NCBI RefSeq assembly: GCF_000689255.1
Contig: NZ_HG964446.1
Location: 5,054,152 to 5,118,151, forward strand
Direction of reading: 5' to 3'
Source: Mycobacterium triplex
Lineage (GTDB): Bacteria; Actinomycetota; Actinomycetes; Mycobacteriales; Mycobacteriaceae
Length of the DNA: 64,000 nt
Shown here: one piece after another, positions 17,425 to 26,178 of the stretch
Layout of the letters: the number at the start of each line of letters is the position of its first letter
How positions within the stretch are numbered: position 1 is the first letter of the stretch
Program-made: the position numbers and the translations under genes
The notes under the pieces: generated by a model
What the model saw: only the letters and a program-made list of their open reading frames with translations
What the model was told of the DNA's origin: nothing
Database searches by the model: none

Positions 17425-18155
17425 ATGTTTCGCCCCCCGCCGACCTCGATCACCGCACCGGTCACGTAGCTGGACAGGTCCGACGCCAGAAAGACGACCG
17501 CACCCGCAACCTCCGCGGGTTCGCCGGCCCGTTTCATCGGGATGGCGGCCTCGCGTTCGGCAAACACGTCGGGGGGCATGGCGGCCGTCATTGCGGTGCG
17601 GATCAACCCGGGTTGAATCGCATTGACCCGCACATTGTGGTGCGCAACTTCCTTGGCGGCGGCCTTGGTCAGTCCGACGATGCCGGCCTTTGCGGCGCTG
17701 TAGTTGGTCTGACCGGGATTGCCCGACTTGCCCGACAGCGAGGAGATGTTGATGATGCTGCCCGACTTCTGTTCCCGCATAACGGCGGACGCCTCGCGGA
17801 CACCCAGCCACGCACCGCGCAGGTGCACCGCGATGACGGCGTCAAAGTCGGCGACGGTCATCTTCTTCAGTGATGCATCACGGGTGATTCCGGCGTTGTT
17901 GACGAACACGTCGAGACGACCGAACTTGCTCGAGGCTTCGGCGACGAGGTTGTGCACCTGGTCCTCGGAGGTGACGTCGCAGCAGACCCCGATGCCGCCG
18001 ATTTCGTTGGCCGCCTTGTCGACAAGTTCGGCATCGATGTCAGCGAGTACAACTTGTGCGCCATAGTCACGCAGTGATCGGGCGATCTCAAGCCCGATTC
18101 CCTGGCCGGCGCCGGTGACGACGGCAACACGCTGGTCAAGCAGCGACCCAGGCAT
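17421..18155 (-). CDS. SDR family oxidoreductase (FabG-like)
   Basis: A 244-residue classical SDR with TGAGQGIG, NNAG, a Ser in INISSLSG, and YSAAK as the catalytic Tyr/Lys motif; it ends in VIEVGGGRNI. It probably oxidises a hydroxyacyl-CoA or a dihydrodiol. It is the promoter-proximal gene of the Rieske operon: GAGGAGGG sits about 6 bases before the ATG, and an AT-rich segment with TAATAT (18188-18183) upstream is a plausible -10. It diverges from the SDR gene at 18254. Confidence 0.9.
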   Translation of the reverse strand: MPGSLLDQRVAVVTGAGQGIGLEIARSLRDYGAQVVLADIDAELVDKAANEIGGIGVCCDVTSEDQVHNLVAEASSKFGRLDVFVNNAGITRDASLKKMTVADFDAVIAVHLRGAWLGVREASAVMREQKSGSIINISSLSGKSGNPGQTNYSAAKAGIVGLTKAAAKEVAHHNVRVNAIQPGLIRTAMTAAMPPDVFAEREAAIPMKRAGEPAEVAGAVVFLASDLSSYVTGAVIEVGGGRNI

Positions 18156-18182
18156 GAACGGCCCTCCTCATCCGACTCGCTC

Positions 18183-18188
18183 ATATTA
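18183..18188 (-). promoter_or_regulatory. Predicted -10 of the Rieske operon
   Basis: TAATAT on the minus strand lies in the only AT-rich patch of the 98-bp divergent interval, 28 bases before the SDR start. No convincing -35 is seen, so activator dependence is possible. No clear operator dyad is visible. Confidence 0.4.
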
Positions 18189-18253
18189 TTTCTAATCCAA
18201 GTTAAACTACCATGGCGGTGGTCACAACAACCGCCCACGACAGGGAGTAGACC

Positions 18254-19051
18254 ATGGACCTTGGCTTAGCTGACGCACGAGTGGTGGTGACCGGAGGCGC
18301 GTCCAACATCGGGCGCGGGATCGTCCACGTGTTCGCGACAGAAGGTGCCCGGATCGTGATCAGCGACATCGACAAGCCGCAGGCCGAACAGGTTCGCGAC
18401 GAAGCCTTGGCCAAGGGCGCGGCGGAAGCCGAACTCGCGATCGCCGATCTGACAACTCCCGGCGGAGCCGACGAGGCGGTCGGACTTGCGCTGAAAAGCT
18501 GGGGCGGCATCGACGTCTTGGTGAACAACGCGGGGTGGAGCGTACCCGGATTCGTCGCCACCGACACCGACCGGGAAAAGTGGCAGCGCACGATCGAAAT
18601 CAACCTCTTTACCGCGATCGCCGCCACCCAGGCCGCGATCGGCCCGATGAAGGAAGCCGGCGGCGGCGCGATCGCGTTTATCGCCAGCGACGCCGCGTTC
18701 GGACAGATCCGGCAGGGTGTCTACGGCGCGTCGAAGGCCGCGGTGGTGGCCCTGGCCAGGACCGTCGCACGCGAGCATGGCCGCCATAAGATCAGGTCCA
18801 ACGTCATCTGCCCCGGTCTCGTGATCCCCGAAGGTCCAGAAGCGGTCGGCGAGGCGAGCCTGTGGGCGGTTGGCCAGGACAACGTCTTCAATCAAGATCA
18901 AATCGACTACATGGTCAAGGGAACCCCGCTGCGCCGCCTCACCAGCGCCGAGGACATCGGCCGGGCCACGGCGTGGTTCTGCTCACCGACGGCGGCCCGG
19001 CAGGTGACCGGGCAGCTCATCTCGGTGAGTGGCGGCTACACGATGCCCTAG
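18254..19051 (+). CDS. SDR family oxidoreductase
   Basis: A 265-residue SDR starting MDLGLADARVVVTGGASNIGRG, in which the usual TGxxxGIG has Asn before the Ile. NNAG follows near residue 95, and YGASK is the catalytic Tyr/Lys. The C-terminal RQVTGQLISVSGGYTMP is typical of the family. The GGGAG ribosome site lies 7 bases before the ATG. It is a single gene diverging from the Rieske operon and may oxidise an alcohol or hydroxyacyl intermediate of the same pathway. Confidence 0.87.
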   Translation: MDLGLADARVVVTGGASNIGRGIVHVFATEGARIVISDIDKPQAEQVRDEALAKGAAEAELAIADLTTPGGADEAVGLALKSWGGIDVLVNNAGWSVPGFVATDTDREKWQRTIEINLFTAIAATQAAIGPMKEAGGGAIAFIASDAAFGQIRQGVYGASKAAVVALARTVAREHGRHKIRSNVICPGLVIPEGPEAVGEASLWAVGQDNVFNQDQIDYMVKGTPLRRLTSAEDIGRATAWFCSPTAARQVTGQLISVSGGYTMP

Positions 19052-19068
19052 CCGGGGCATCGCGTCGT

Positions 19069-19467
19069 TCATTCGGCGCCGGGACTGCCGAAGTATTCCT
19101 GGCCAGGCGGTGGGCGATACCCCTGCGCCGAGTTCCTCAGCTGCGGGATCTGGGCGGGGCACAGCAAATCGACGGCATACGAGACGAGATAGTTCGCCGC
19201 GAATTCGTCGTTGGGAGTCACGTCGTTTTTCACATCACCCATCACCTGGGCATAGCCCTCACCCGTCGTGACCTTGTTACAGATTCCGTACCCGTAGCCG
19301 ATCGCGTCGTTGTTCGGGAAGTTGTAGTGGCGTCGCACCGCGACGTTGTACATGTACTCCACCTCGGGCGCGGGCTTGGCGTGCGCCCGCGGGGTCACCG
19401 CTACCGGAATTCCGCCGAGGGCTATGGCGGCGGCGATCGAGGCGACCACCGACGTACGACACTTCAT
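19069..19467 (-). CDS. Secreted DUF732-type protein
   Basis: A 132-residue exported protein. A signal peptide ends after PRAHAKPA. The mature part has two cysteines (ICNKV and LLCPAQ) in the small helical layout of mycobacterial DUF732 proteins, with a Gly-Tyr-rich tail. I chose ATG at 19467 because AAAGGA lies 8 bases upstream; an ATG at 19476 is also in frame. The function of the family is unknown. It converges with the SDR gene at 18254. Confidence 0.8.
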   Translation of the reverse strand: MKCRTSVVASIAAAIALGGIPVAVTPRAHAKPAPEVEYMYNVAVRRHYNFPNNDAIGYGYGICNKVTTGEGYAQVMGDVKNDVTPNDEFAANYLVSYAVDLLCPAQIPQLRNSAQGYRPPPGQEYFGSPGAE

Positions 19468-19690
19468 CGCTGACATCCTTTGCAGTCCTGCCATCCCACG
19501 CCCTCATCGGGCCCCTCGCTGCCGCCGGGGTGAACGCACGATTTGCAACCCCTCGCTGAGGAGCGGACCCGCCCCGGTGTGTTTATTTTCAAGGAGATCA
19601 ACAAATTCCCAGGCAATTGTCAAGACCAAGCTGGGCGCCATCAGGAACGCCCGTTGCCACCGTCGCGTGCTACCGGCCGCAAACGCAGCC

Positions 19691-20488
19691 TCACCGACCA
19701 ACAAAGTTGGCGGCGCGGCCTTCCTTGAACGAAGCGATTCCCTCGAGCAGATCATCGCTCGTTAGAGTGCGCTCTTCAAGCTCGAAGGCCAGCTCGACCA
19801 CTTCCGCGGCCCGCAGCGATGTCACATGATTCAACGCACGCTTGGTCCCCCGGACGGCCAGCGGAGCCAGACCCGCAATGCGCCTTGCGATTTCGCGGGC
19901 GCACGGCAACGCCTCCGCGGGCTCGTCGACCAGGTCGGTCACCATGCCGAACTGGTAGGCGGTCTCTGCGTCGAGTGCGTCACCGGTAAGCAGGTAACGC
20001 CGGGCTCGCAGCATCCCGGCCGCCTGCGGCCACACCAGACATCCGCCGTCGCCGGCAACCAGGCCGACTTTCACATGGGTATCGGCCAGCTTCGCGCTTC
20101 GCGCCGCGACCACGACATCGCACATCAGCGCCACCGTTGCGCCCAGTCCAATCGCCGAGCCCTGCATCGCCGCAACGATGGGCTGGGGCAGTGCCGTAAA
20201 CGACCGCACCAACCGCAACCCGGCTTCGACGGTTTCGCGTCGCGCATCGTCGTGATCGTGGGCCGCCTGCATCAAGGCAAAGTCTCCACCAGCGGAGAAG
20301 GCCTTCCCGGTAGAGCCCAACACGATAGCGCGGACGTCCTCGTCTTTAGCGAGATCTTCGAGTACCGCAGCCAACTCAACTTGTGCCTGATTGTCGAACC
20401 GGTTCAACAACTTTGGACGAGCCAGCGAAATCTCGCAGACGCCGTCGGTCGCGGAGGCTACGGACAATGTTTCCAGGCTGGTGCTCAT
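19691..20488 (-). CDS. Enoyl-CoA hydratase/isomerase family protein
   Basis: A 265-residue crotonase-fold protein with FSAGGDFALMQAA and MQGSAIGLGATVALMCD oxyanion loops, and THVKVGLVAGDGGCLVWPQ in the catalytic region. The motif pattern matches echA-type enzymes used in fatty-acid or sterol degradation. It diverges from the alpha/beta hydrolase gene across a 68-bp AT-rich interval with a dyad (20521-20536), so the two are probably controlled together. Confidence 0.88.
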   Translation of the reverse strand: MSTSLETLSVASATDGVCEISLARPKLLNRFDNQAQVELAAVLEDLAKDEDVRAIVLGSTGKAFSAGGDFALMQAAHDHDDARRETVEAGLRLVRSFTALPQPIVAAMQGSAIGLGATVALMCDVVVAARSAKLADTHVKVGLVAGDGGCLVWPQAAGMLRARRYLLTGDALDAETAYQFGMVTDLVDEPAEALPCAREIARRIAGLAPLAVRGTKRALNHVTSLRAAEVVELAFELEERTLTSDDLLEGIASFKEGRAANFVGR

Positions 20489-20520
20489 GATGCCTTCCCG
20501 CGTATTATTAAGATCGATAA

Positions 20521-20536
20521 GCTCATAAATACGAGC
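20521..20536. promoter_or_regulatory. Dyad operator between hydratase and hydrolase genes
   Basis: GCTCATAAATACGAGC is palindromic at 12 of 16 positions (GCTC-TA--TA-GAGC) and sits in the centre of the only AT-rich patch of the 68-bp divergent interval. It is 21 bases before the hydrolase GTG and 32 from the hydratase ATG. A shared operator is likely; the regulator is not identified, and the TetR at 21362 is the nearest candidate. Confidence 0.5.
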
Positions 20537-20556
20537 GTAAATCTACAGGATCGAAG

Positions 20557-21372
20557 GTGATACCTAAAGTGGCATTTGTCGAAACGGCCGACGGGGTACG
20601 GATTCACGTTCAGGACCTCGGCGATGGGCCTGCCGTGGTGCTGATTTCGGGTTTCGGCCTCGACCACGAGCTCTGGGACCGCCAGGTGCGTGTGCTCACC
20701 GAGCGCGGATTTCGGGTCCTATGCGTGGACCAACGCGGTCACGGACTGTCCGACAATCCACTAGGTGGCTACGACATCGACTGCCTTGCAACTGATCTCG
20801 TCACCGCTCTCAAACAACTGGACGTCGGTACCGCCACACTCGTCGGCCACTCATTCGGTGGGCAGGTGTCCTTTCGGGCCGCCGCGACCGCACCCGAATT
20901 GATCACCGCGTTGGTACTGGTGGGGTCAAACGGGGTCCGCGCCAGCCGAAGCCAGGACTTTCCTTTCGGCGGGCCGCCCGAGCCGCTGCTAGCGGGCATG
21001 GTCTCCGACGAGCACACCAATCGGGTGGGCGCCCGATACCGCACGATCGGCTCGGCATTCGCGCATGAGCCGGATCCGCGAACGGTCGACTGGCTGGTCC
21101 GCTGCTCACTTCGGATGCCCTCCTGGGCCGCGGTGGCCTGTTACCGATCGTTGCTGACGACCGATCTGCTGGCCGACGTCCCGCGGGTCGAGCAACCGGT
21201 CTTGCAGGTCATCGGAACCCACGACCCCGTGCACTCGGCGAAGGGGGCCCGCTGGCTACGGCAACAGCTGAAGAACGCCGCCCTGGTTGAAATCCCCGAC
21301 TGCGGGCATTACCCGATGCTCGAGGCACCCGACGTATTCGAATCCGCCCTGCTGGAGTTCCTCAGCGCTTAG
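20557..21372 (+). CDS. Alpha/beta hydrolase
   Basis: A 271-residue alpha/beta-hydrolase fold protein. The oxyanion strand is ISGFGLDHELWD, the nucleophile elbow is GHSFGGQ with the catalytic Ser, an acid lies in GTHDPVHS, and the catalytic His in CGHYPMLEAP. Such enzymes hydrolyse esters, lactones or C-C bonds of meta-cleavage products. The start is GTG at 20557 with an ACAGGA site upstream. Its 3' end overlaps the convergent TetR gene by 11 bases. Confidence 0.88.
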   Translation: MIPKVAFVETADGVRIHVQDLGDGPAVVLISGFGLDHELWDRQVRVLTERGFRVLCVDQRGHGLSDNPLGGYDIDCLATDLVTALKQLDVGTATLVGHSFGGQVSFRAAATAPELITALVLVGSNGVRASRSQDFPFGGPPEPLLAGMVSDEHTNRVGARYRTIGSAFAHEPDPRTVDWLVRCSLRMPSWAAVACYRSLLTTDLLADVPRVEQPVLQVIGTHDPVHSAKGARWLRQQLKNAALVEIPDCGHYPMLEAPDVFESALLEFLSA

Positions 21373-21931
21373 CGGCCGCTTCCAACTCCAGGGCCCCGAT
21401 CGATGCCAATGCCATCTGGGCCAGCAACTCCTCGGCTTGCTTGGCACGTCGACCCCCGGGCGGGCGCAGCGCCTCGGACAGCAAGAGCAACTGCACACCC
21501 CGTGTGGCAGTGGTGATCTCGTCGGTCGAACGATCGGGAAAACACCGTTTGAGGCAATCGATCCACCGCTGATTGATGCGGCGGTGCCTGCGGTCGTGTT
21601 CCCGGCGATAGCGCTCGGCAAGTGAGCGCTGATCGCGCAGCCAAATTGACACCAATCGCTCGTGACTTTTCGCCAATCCGACAAATGCGCGCACCAGTTT
21701 GTTCAGCTCGGCGACGGGATCCTCGTCGGGCTCCCCAAGACGCACCAGAATCGTGTCGAGGGTCTTGTCGAAAAGGGCAGCCAAGATCGCATCTTTGCTG
21801 GGAAAGTGACGATAGATTGCCGACCCGGTGGTGCCGGCGACTTTCCCGATCTCGTCGACGCCGACACCGTCGAAACTGCGCTCAAAGAACAGCTTCTCGG
21901 CGGCAGCCAGGATCTTTTCGTCAGGCGTCAC
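21362..21931 (-). CDS. TetR family transcriptional regulator
   Basis: A 189-residue TetR protein with a helix-turn-helix at about residues 24-46 (GVDEIGKVAGTTGSAIYRHF) and an Arg-rich segment in mid-protein (RYRREHDRRHRR). The start is GTG at 21931, 12 bases after the acyl-CoA dehydrogenase stop, so it is probably the last gene of the carotenoid-oxygenase/dehydrogenase operon. It likely controls that operon through the dyad at 24620-24645. That link is inferred. Confidence 0.87.
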   Translation of the reverse strand: MTPDEKILAAAEKLFFERSFDGVGVDEIGKVAGTTGSAIYRHFPSKDAILAALFDKTLDTILVRLGEPDEDPVAELNKLVRAFVGLAKSHERLVSIWLRDQRSLAERYRREHDRRHRRINQRWIDCLKRCFPDRSTDEITTATRGVQLLLLSEALRPPGGRRAKQAEELLAQMALASIGALELEAAAKR

Positions 21932-21943
21932 CCCAGCAGCCTC

Positions 21944-23083
21944 TCACAAGCCGAGACTCTGCCCGATGATTACCTTCATGATTTCGCTGGATCCGCCATA
22001 AATCCGGCTCACCCGGCCGTCGAGGTACGCGTTGCCCAACCGCGAGTCAGTACGCAGCGCGGAGGACGGGTCAGACAGTGCCAGGCAGCGATCCACCACC
22101 CGGCCCTGCAACTCGGTGCAGTAAAGCTTGGCGATTGCGGCGTCGCTGCCGCTCAGCCGGCCCTCGACGTGACGCGACAGCGCCTGGTCGATCAGCGCTT
22201 GACCTGCCGCCACCTCGGCCGCGCAGTGGGCCAGCGTGAATTTGACCTCCTGGCCCGCGCTTGCGCCGTGGCGATGATCCTCGGTAGCCCAGGACAGCGC
22301 GGCCGCGGCCGCGGCCTGTGAATTCACCGCAATCGACAAGCGCTCTTGCGCCAGATTCGACGTCAGATAGGTGAACCCTTCGTTTTCCACGCCGAGCAGG
22401 TTTTCGACGGGGATCCGCATGTCGGTGAATGAGATCTCGGCCAGATCCTGCGCACGCAGGCCCAGCTTGTCCAGCTTGCGGCCGCGGGCAAAGCCGGGTG
22501 TCGAGGTCTGCACCAGCAGCAGGCTGATGCCGCGCCGACCCGCGTCGGGGTCGGTTTTGACCGCAAGAATCACCAGGTCAGCGGCCATGCCGTTGGAGAT
22601 GAATGTCTTGGCGCCGTCCACCACGTAGTGATCCCCGCAGCGGCGGGCCCGCGTCGACAACGCCTTGAGGTCCGAACCGGCTCCCGGTTCGGAGAGCCCG
22701 AGAGCGACCACCACCTCACCGGACGCCATGCGGGGCAACCAGGTGGCGCGTTGTTCGGCAGAGCCGTGATGCAGTAGATAAGGCAGACAGATATCCGTCT
22801 GCACGCGGAGGCCTCCGATGGCCAAGCCCAGCGCCTGAATCTCCTCGGTGACGACGGCACTGTGGCGATAGTCCGACCCGGCCATGCCGCCGAACTGCTC
22901 GGGCACGCCAATCCCCAAAATGCCGACATCGGCAGCGGCTCGCCAAAAGCGCCGGGACGGCTTCCCCTCCGCGAGCCAACTCGGATATTCCGGTACCACG
23001 TCGTCGTGGAGGAACCGGCGCACCTGTTCGCGGAACTGCTCTTGCTCCTGGGTGAAAACCGAACGTGTCTGCGGAAGCGTCAC
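21944..23083 (-). CDS. Acyl-CoA dehydrogenase
   Basis: A 379-residue flavoprotein of the acyl-CoA dehydrogenase family. LGLSEPGAGSD and TFISNGMAAD form the FAD-binding and substrate loops. The C-terminal RIYGGSSEIMKVIIGQSLGL carries the catalytic Glu in the usual SSEI context. It introduces an alpha-beta double bond into an acyl-CoA. GTG at 23083 follows the carotenoid oxygenase stop with no gap. The pairing with a carotenoid-cleavage-type enzyme is unusual. Confidence 0.92.
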   Translation of the reverse strand: MTLPQTRSVFTQEQEQFREQVRRFLHDDVVPEYPSWLAEGKPSRRFWRAAADVGILGIGVPEQFGGMAGSDYRHSAVVTEEIQALGLAIGGLRVQTDICLPYLLHHGSAEQRATWLPRMASGEVVVALGLSEPGAGSDLKALSTRARRCGDHYVVDGAKTFISNGMAADLVILAVKTDPDAGRRGISLLLVQTSTPGFARGRKLDKLGLRAQDLAEISFTDMRIPVENLLGVENEGFTYLTSNLAQERLSIAVNSQAAAAAALSWATEDHRHGASAGQEVKFTLAHCAAEVAAGQALIDQALSRHVEGRLSGSDAAIAKLYCTELQGRVVDRCLALSDPSSALRTDSRLGNAYLDGRVSRIYGGSSEIMKVIIGQSLGL

Positions 23084-24577
23084 TTACCGGAAATCCATCC
23101 AATGACCATGCGGAGTCCATCCGAAGGCAAACGGCAGCTCGATCGTGCAGATCGGTCCCTGAGTAATGTCGTCGGTGTCGAAAATCAGGTACTCACCCCG
23201 CTTCTCGGCCCACCACGAGACGGGGACGATGACATAGCCGTCGCCTTCGGGCGAATCTTTGTGACGCGGCGCAAAGCTCGCCTCGAGCACCGCGGCCGGT
23301 TCTCCGTCGCGAATCTGATACACCTGATCCGACAAGGTGTCCATGTCGGTGACGACCAAGCTGTTCATCGACATGCCGTTGCGTTTGACCACGCCGCCGA
23401 CCTGATAGCCCCACCGGTAGCCTTTGCCGAAGAACCGCTCGTCGACCTTGGGAAGCTCGCTAGGCCGGTCCGACAACAGTTCGCTAGTCGTGTCACCGGT
23501 GGCCAGGTCGACCGTCCAGCGGCCCAGCTTGCTGGACGCGATCGAGAAGAACAATGCGACGTCGTCGCCTTCCGCGAAATCCTGCTCGAACGGGAACGGC
23601 GGCCGGTTGAAGATCGGCGCGTCCAAGAGCAACTTTCCGTCGCGGACGTTGGCCTGCATCGTGTGCATCACGTACTGCGCGGGCAATCCGGTCGTGATCC
23701 ATCGAATCTCGGCTTCGGAGTCGTCGCGTGGGATAAGCGCCAGGGTGATCGGCAGGTCAGTTTCCCAGCCCCAGATGCCAAGCCCCTTCGCGATGCGCTG
23801 CTTGCTCACCGTGAACGGCTGGAATGGCATCACAATCCATTCTGGAGTAAGCCAAATATCATGGGCCACAGTGTTATACGGTGCGTCCCACACCTCGCGC
23901 GAGTCGACGCGGCCATCGGGATGGACGGTGTGCAAGGTGACGAACGGCGCGACGTCTCGGTAGGTCCAGCCATAAAGCACGCCGGTGTCGTGGTCCCATT
24001 TCGGGTGCGCGGCAAAGGAGCAATCGCCGAACACCACCGGCTGGTGCAGACCCGGCGACAGCGCCGGCGACCAGGCCACGATGCCCTTGGTCTCCAAGGT
24101 GATCGGGTCCACGGCGATCGGCGCGCCCCCCTGCTCTCCGGACACCACCATGTGGCCCGCGAACGGGAACACGTTGATGTTGTTCGTGCCCTGCGGCGTG
24201 TAGGCGTTGTCACGGTCGCGTTCGACGTCTCCGTAGGCGAAGTCGCGCCAATCGTGGAAGCCACCGTCCGTCCAGGCGAACATGCCGCGCTGGTGTTTCT
24301 CCTCCAGCAGGTACTTCGGCGTCCGTATCCAGCGGTTGCGGAAGTCCGCACGCCCGTTCTCGAACGTGATCGCCTGGACCATCCCGTCCATACTCAGCAA
24401 CGGGTTGGTGCCTTGTTTGGTCGGACGCTTCCAGGTGGGCCCCACGCGGTAGTAACCACCGGCGAGGTCCTTGGGGATCTCACCCTGGCTGACGATGCAC
24501 TCTTCGACGGTCGCCTCGAACCGCATCGGTGTGAATGGACCTCGCAGTGCCGTCTCTCGCGGCAGCGGATATCCCAT
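23084..24577 (-). CDS. Carotenoid oxygenase family protein (RPE65-like)
   Basis: A 497-residue seven-bladed propeller oxygenase. Four histidines expected to bind Fe(II) are visible in context: HPKWDHDTG, TVAHDIWLTPEW, YVMHTMQANVRDG and the C-terminal WTPHGHWMDF. The family cleaves double bonds of carotenoids, apocarotenoids or stilbenoids. I chose ATG at 24577 (MGYPLPRETA) with AGAAGGAG four bases upstream; an ATG at 24682 would extend over the operator and promoter. It is the first gene of an operon with an acyl-CoA dehydrogenase and a TetR. Confidence 0.9.
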   Translation of the reverse strand: MGYPLPRETALRGPFTPMRFEATVEECIVSQGEIPKDLAGGYYRVGPTWKRPTKQGTNPLLSMDGMVQAITFENGRADFRNRWIRTPKYLLEEKHQRGMFAWTDGGFHDWRDFAYGDVERDRDNAYTPQGTNNINVFPFAGHMVVSGEQGGAPIAVDPITLETKGIVAWSPALSPGLHQPVVFGDCSFAAHPKWDHDTGVLYGWTYRDVAPFVTLHTVHPDGRVDSREVWDAPYNTVAHDIWLTPEWIVMPFQPFTVSKQRIAKGLGIWGWETDLPITLALIPRDDSEAEIRWITTGLPAQYVMHTMQANVRDGKLLLDAPIFNRPPFPFEQDFAEGDDVALFFSIASSKLGRWTVDLATGDTTSELLSDRPSELPKVDERFFGKGYRWGYQVGGVVKRNGMSMNSLVVTDMDTLSDQVYQIRDGEPAAVLEASFAPRHKDSPEGDGYVIVPVSWWAEKRGEYLIFDTDDITQGPICTIELPFAFGWTPHGHWMDFR

Positions 24578-24619
24578 AACGCTCCTTCTCAAGCCCGGGC
24601 TGACTGTATCAGTGCGGCT

Positions 24620-24645
24620 CAGATATCGTAAACGGTCGTTATCTG
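24620..24645. promoter_or_regulatory. Long dyad between carotenoid oxygenase and acyl-CoA dehydrogenase
   Basis: CAGATATCG and CGTTATCTG form a near-perfect inverted repeat (8 of 9 positions) with an 8-bp centre, containing AACGGTCGTT. The dyad lies 43 bases before the carotenoid oxygenase ATG. Minus-strand TTTACG inside it and TACAGT 18 bases further make a plausible promoter that it would cover. The TetR at 21362 is the likely binder. Confidence 0.6.
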
Positions 24646-24734
24646 TGACGTCGACCGGAGGCTGCGTGACCGGGAACACCACCGGCCCGGCACCCGTACC
24701 GGCCCGCCCATTTCTGTGCCTGCTGACGCCGATG

Positions 24735-24763
24735 TTGACCAGTCAAAAGCCCGCGCATACCAT
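24735..24763 (+). promoter_or_regulatory. Predicted promoter of acyl-CoA dehydrogenase gene
   Basis: TTGACC, a 17-bp spacer and TACCAT lie 88 bases before the ATG at 24851. A short interrupted dyad, GTAGA with TCTAC, lies at about 24816-24838 just before the ribosome site. Confidence 0.5.
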
Positions 24764-24850
24764 TCCAACCACATCGACCCGCAGCCGCTGGCATGTGCGG
24801 GTGATGCTAGCCCTCGTAGATGCGAGCGGTCGTTCTACTTAGGAGCTGAG

Positions 24851-26014
24851 ATGGACGCGGTGGGACTCACCGAGGAGCAACGGGACTTCGCCGTTGCCGT
24901 CCGCGAATTTTGTCGCAGAGAATGCGGCACCCGCGAACAGCGCGATGCGCTGACCGACAACGGCACCGAACAACACCATGGGGGCCTGTACAAGAAGCTC
25001 GCGGAGACGGGCTATCTGGGCGTGTCGATCCCCGAGGAATACGGCGGCAGCGGCGGTGGACTCACCGAGCAGGTCATCTTGTTCGAGCAATTGTGGCGAG
25101 GGCTCGCACCGGTGCACGGGGCCGGCAGCTCGCATACCGTCGCCGGCATCTATAAACGGTTTGCCAGCGAGGACCAGAAGAAGGCCGCGCTCGGCGCGAT
25201 CTGCGCGGGCGAAGTGATGTCGATCAGCCTTTCCGAACCCGGCGCCGGCTCGGATGCGGCGGCGGTCAGCTGCAAGGCCGAGAAGGTCGACGGCGGCTGG
25301 CGGCTGCGTGGACAGAAAACCTGGTGCTCCGATGCCCAATTCGCGACCACAATCCTGGTCGTCGTGCGTACCTCGCGTGGCGTCCGGCCGCACGATGGCC
25401 TGACGCTGTTGGCGGTGCCGGCGGACGCGGAAGGCCTGCGAATCCATCCGATCTCAACAATGGGCGGAAGCGAGGTGAATGACCTGTTCTTCACCGATGT
25501 CTTCGTTCCCGAATCGGCGGTGGTGGGCACGGAGGGCAATGCGTGGAAGCAGGTAATGGCCGGGCTGAACGGCGAACGAATGGTCTGTGCGGCACAGGGC
25601 CTGGGCATGGCGCAGCGCGCCTTCGACGACCTGCTGGCCTACGTCACCGAGCGCGAGCAGTTCGGTGCCCCGATCGGGTCCTTCCAGGCGCTGCGGCATC
25701 GCATCGCCGATCTGGCTATCGAGATCGAATCCGCACGGGCGCTCACCTACGCCACGGTGCACCACATCGAGCACCAGATCGGCACACCCGAGGAATTGGT
25801 TCGCGCGACGTCGATGTCGAAGGTCAAAGTGACCGAGACAGCGAAAAAGGTTGCGCTGGAAGGCGTTCAGATGATGGGCGGTTACGGCTACAGCACCGAG
25901 TTCGATATGCAGCGACACCTGCGACTCAGCATTGCGCCCACCATCTATGCGGGAACCAACGAGATACAGCGCGACATCATCTCGTCCACGTTCGGCCTGC
26001 GTCCGGCCCGCTGA
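24851..26014 (+). CDS. Acyl-CoA dehydrogenase
   Basis: A 387-residue acyl-CoA dehydrogenase: IPEEYGGSGGG near the N-terminus, SLSEPGAGSDAA for flavin binding, QKTWCSDAQ in the substrate loop, and IYAGTNEIQRDIISSTFGL with the catalytic Glu. AGGAG lies 5 bases before the ATG, which decides this start over an upstream frame extension. It stands alone on the plus strand between the carotenoid oxygenase operon and the P450 operon and would feed an acyl-CoA into beta-oxidation. Confidence 0.92.
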   Translation: MDAVGLTEEQRDFAVAVREFCRRECGTREQRDALTDNGTEQHHGGLYKKLAETGYLGVSIPEEYGGSGGGLTEQVILFEQLWRGLAPVHGAGSSHTVAGIYKRFASEDQKKAALGAICAGEVMSISLSEPGAGSDAAAVSCKAEKVDGGWRLRGQKTWCSDAQFATTILVVVRTSRGVRPHDGLTLLAVPADAEGLRIHPISTMGGSEVNDLFFTDVFVPESAVVGTEGNAWKQVMAGLNGERMVCAAQGLGMAQRAFDDLLAYVTEREQFGAPIGSFQALRHRIADLAIEIESARALTYATVHHIEHQIGTPEELVRATSMSKVKVTETAKKVALEGVQMMGGYGYSTEFDMQRHLRLSIAPTIYAGTNEIQRDIISSTFGLRPAR

Positions 26015-26063
26015 CCTGGCCTTGAGATATGACCCCCGACACGTGACGGACCGACTATGACGC

Positions 26064-26111
26064 TTGACACTTTCCGCACTCACGAACCATAATTGAGACT
26101 GCTTAACTCAT
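26064..26111 (+). promoter_or_regulatory. P450 operon promoter with TTGAGAC operator
   Basis: TTGACA (26064-26069), an 18-bp spacer and CATAAT (26088-26093) form the best sigma-70-type promoter in the window. The dyad TTGAGACTGCTTAACTCAT (26093-26111) begins on the last base of the -10 and covers the expected start of transcription. Two other promoters, at 33588 and 35471, have the same arrangement. Leader to the ATG is about 78 bases. Confidence 0.75.
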
Positions 26112-26178
26112 AATCCGTAGGGGGCGGATCGGCCCGCGGTCCCCGCGCCTCTTTGTTTTCTCGCTTAGGAGTCGATCG

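Noticed and set aside
22862..24631. 589-codon plus-strand frame
   Set aside because: It is antisense to the carotenoid oxygenase and acyl-CoA dehydrogenase genes, which have full catalytic motifs. Long open antisense frames are expected in GC-rich coding DNA.
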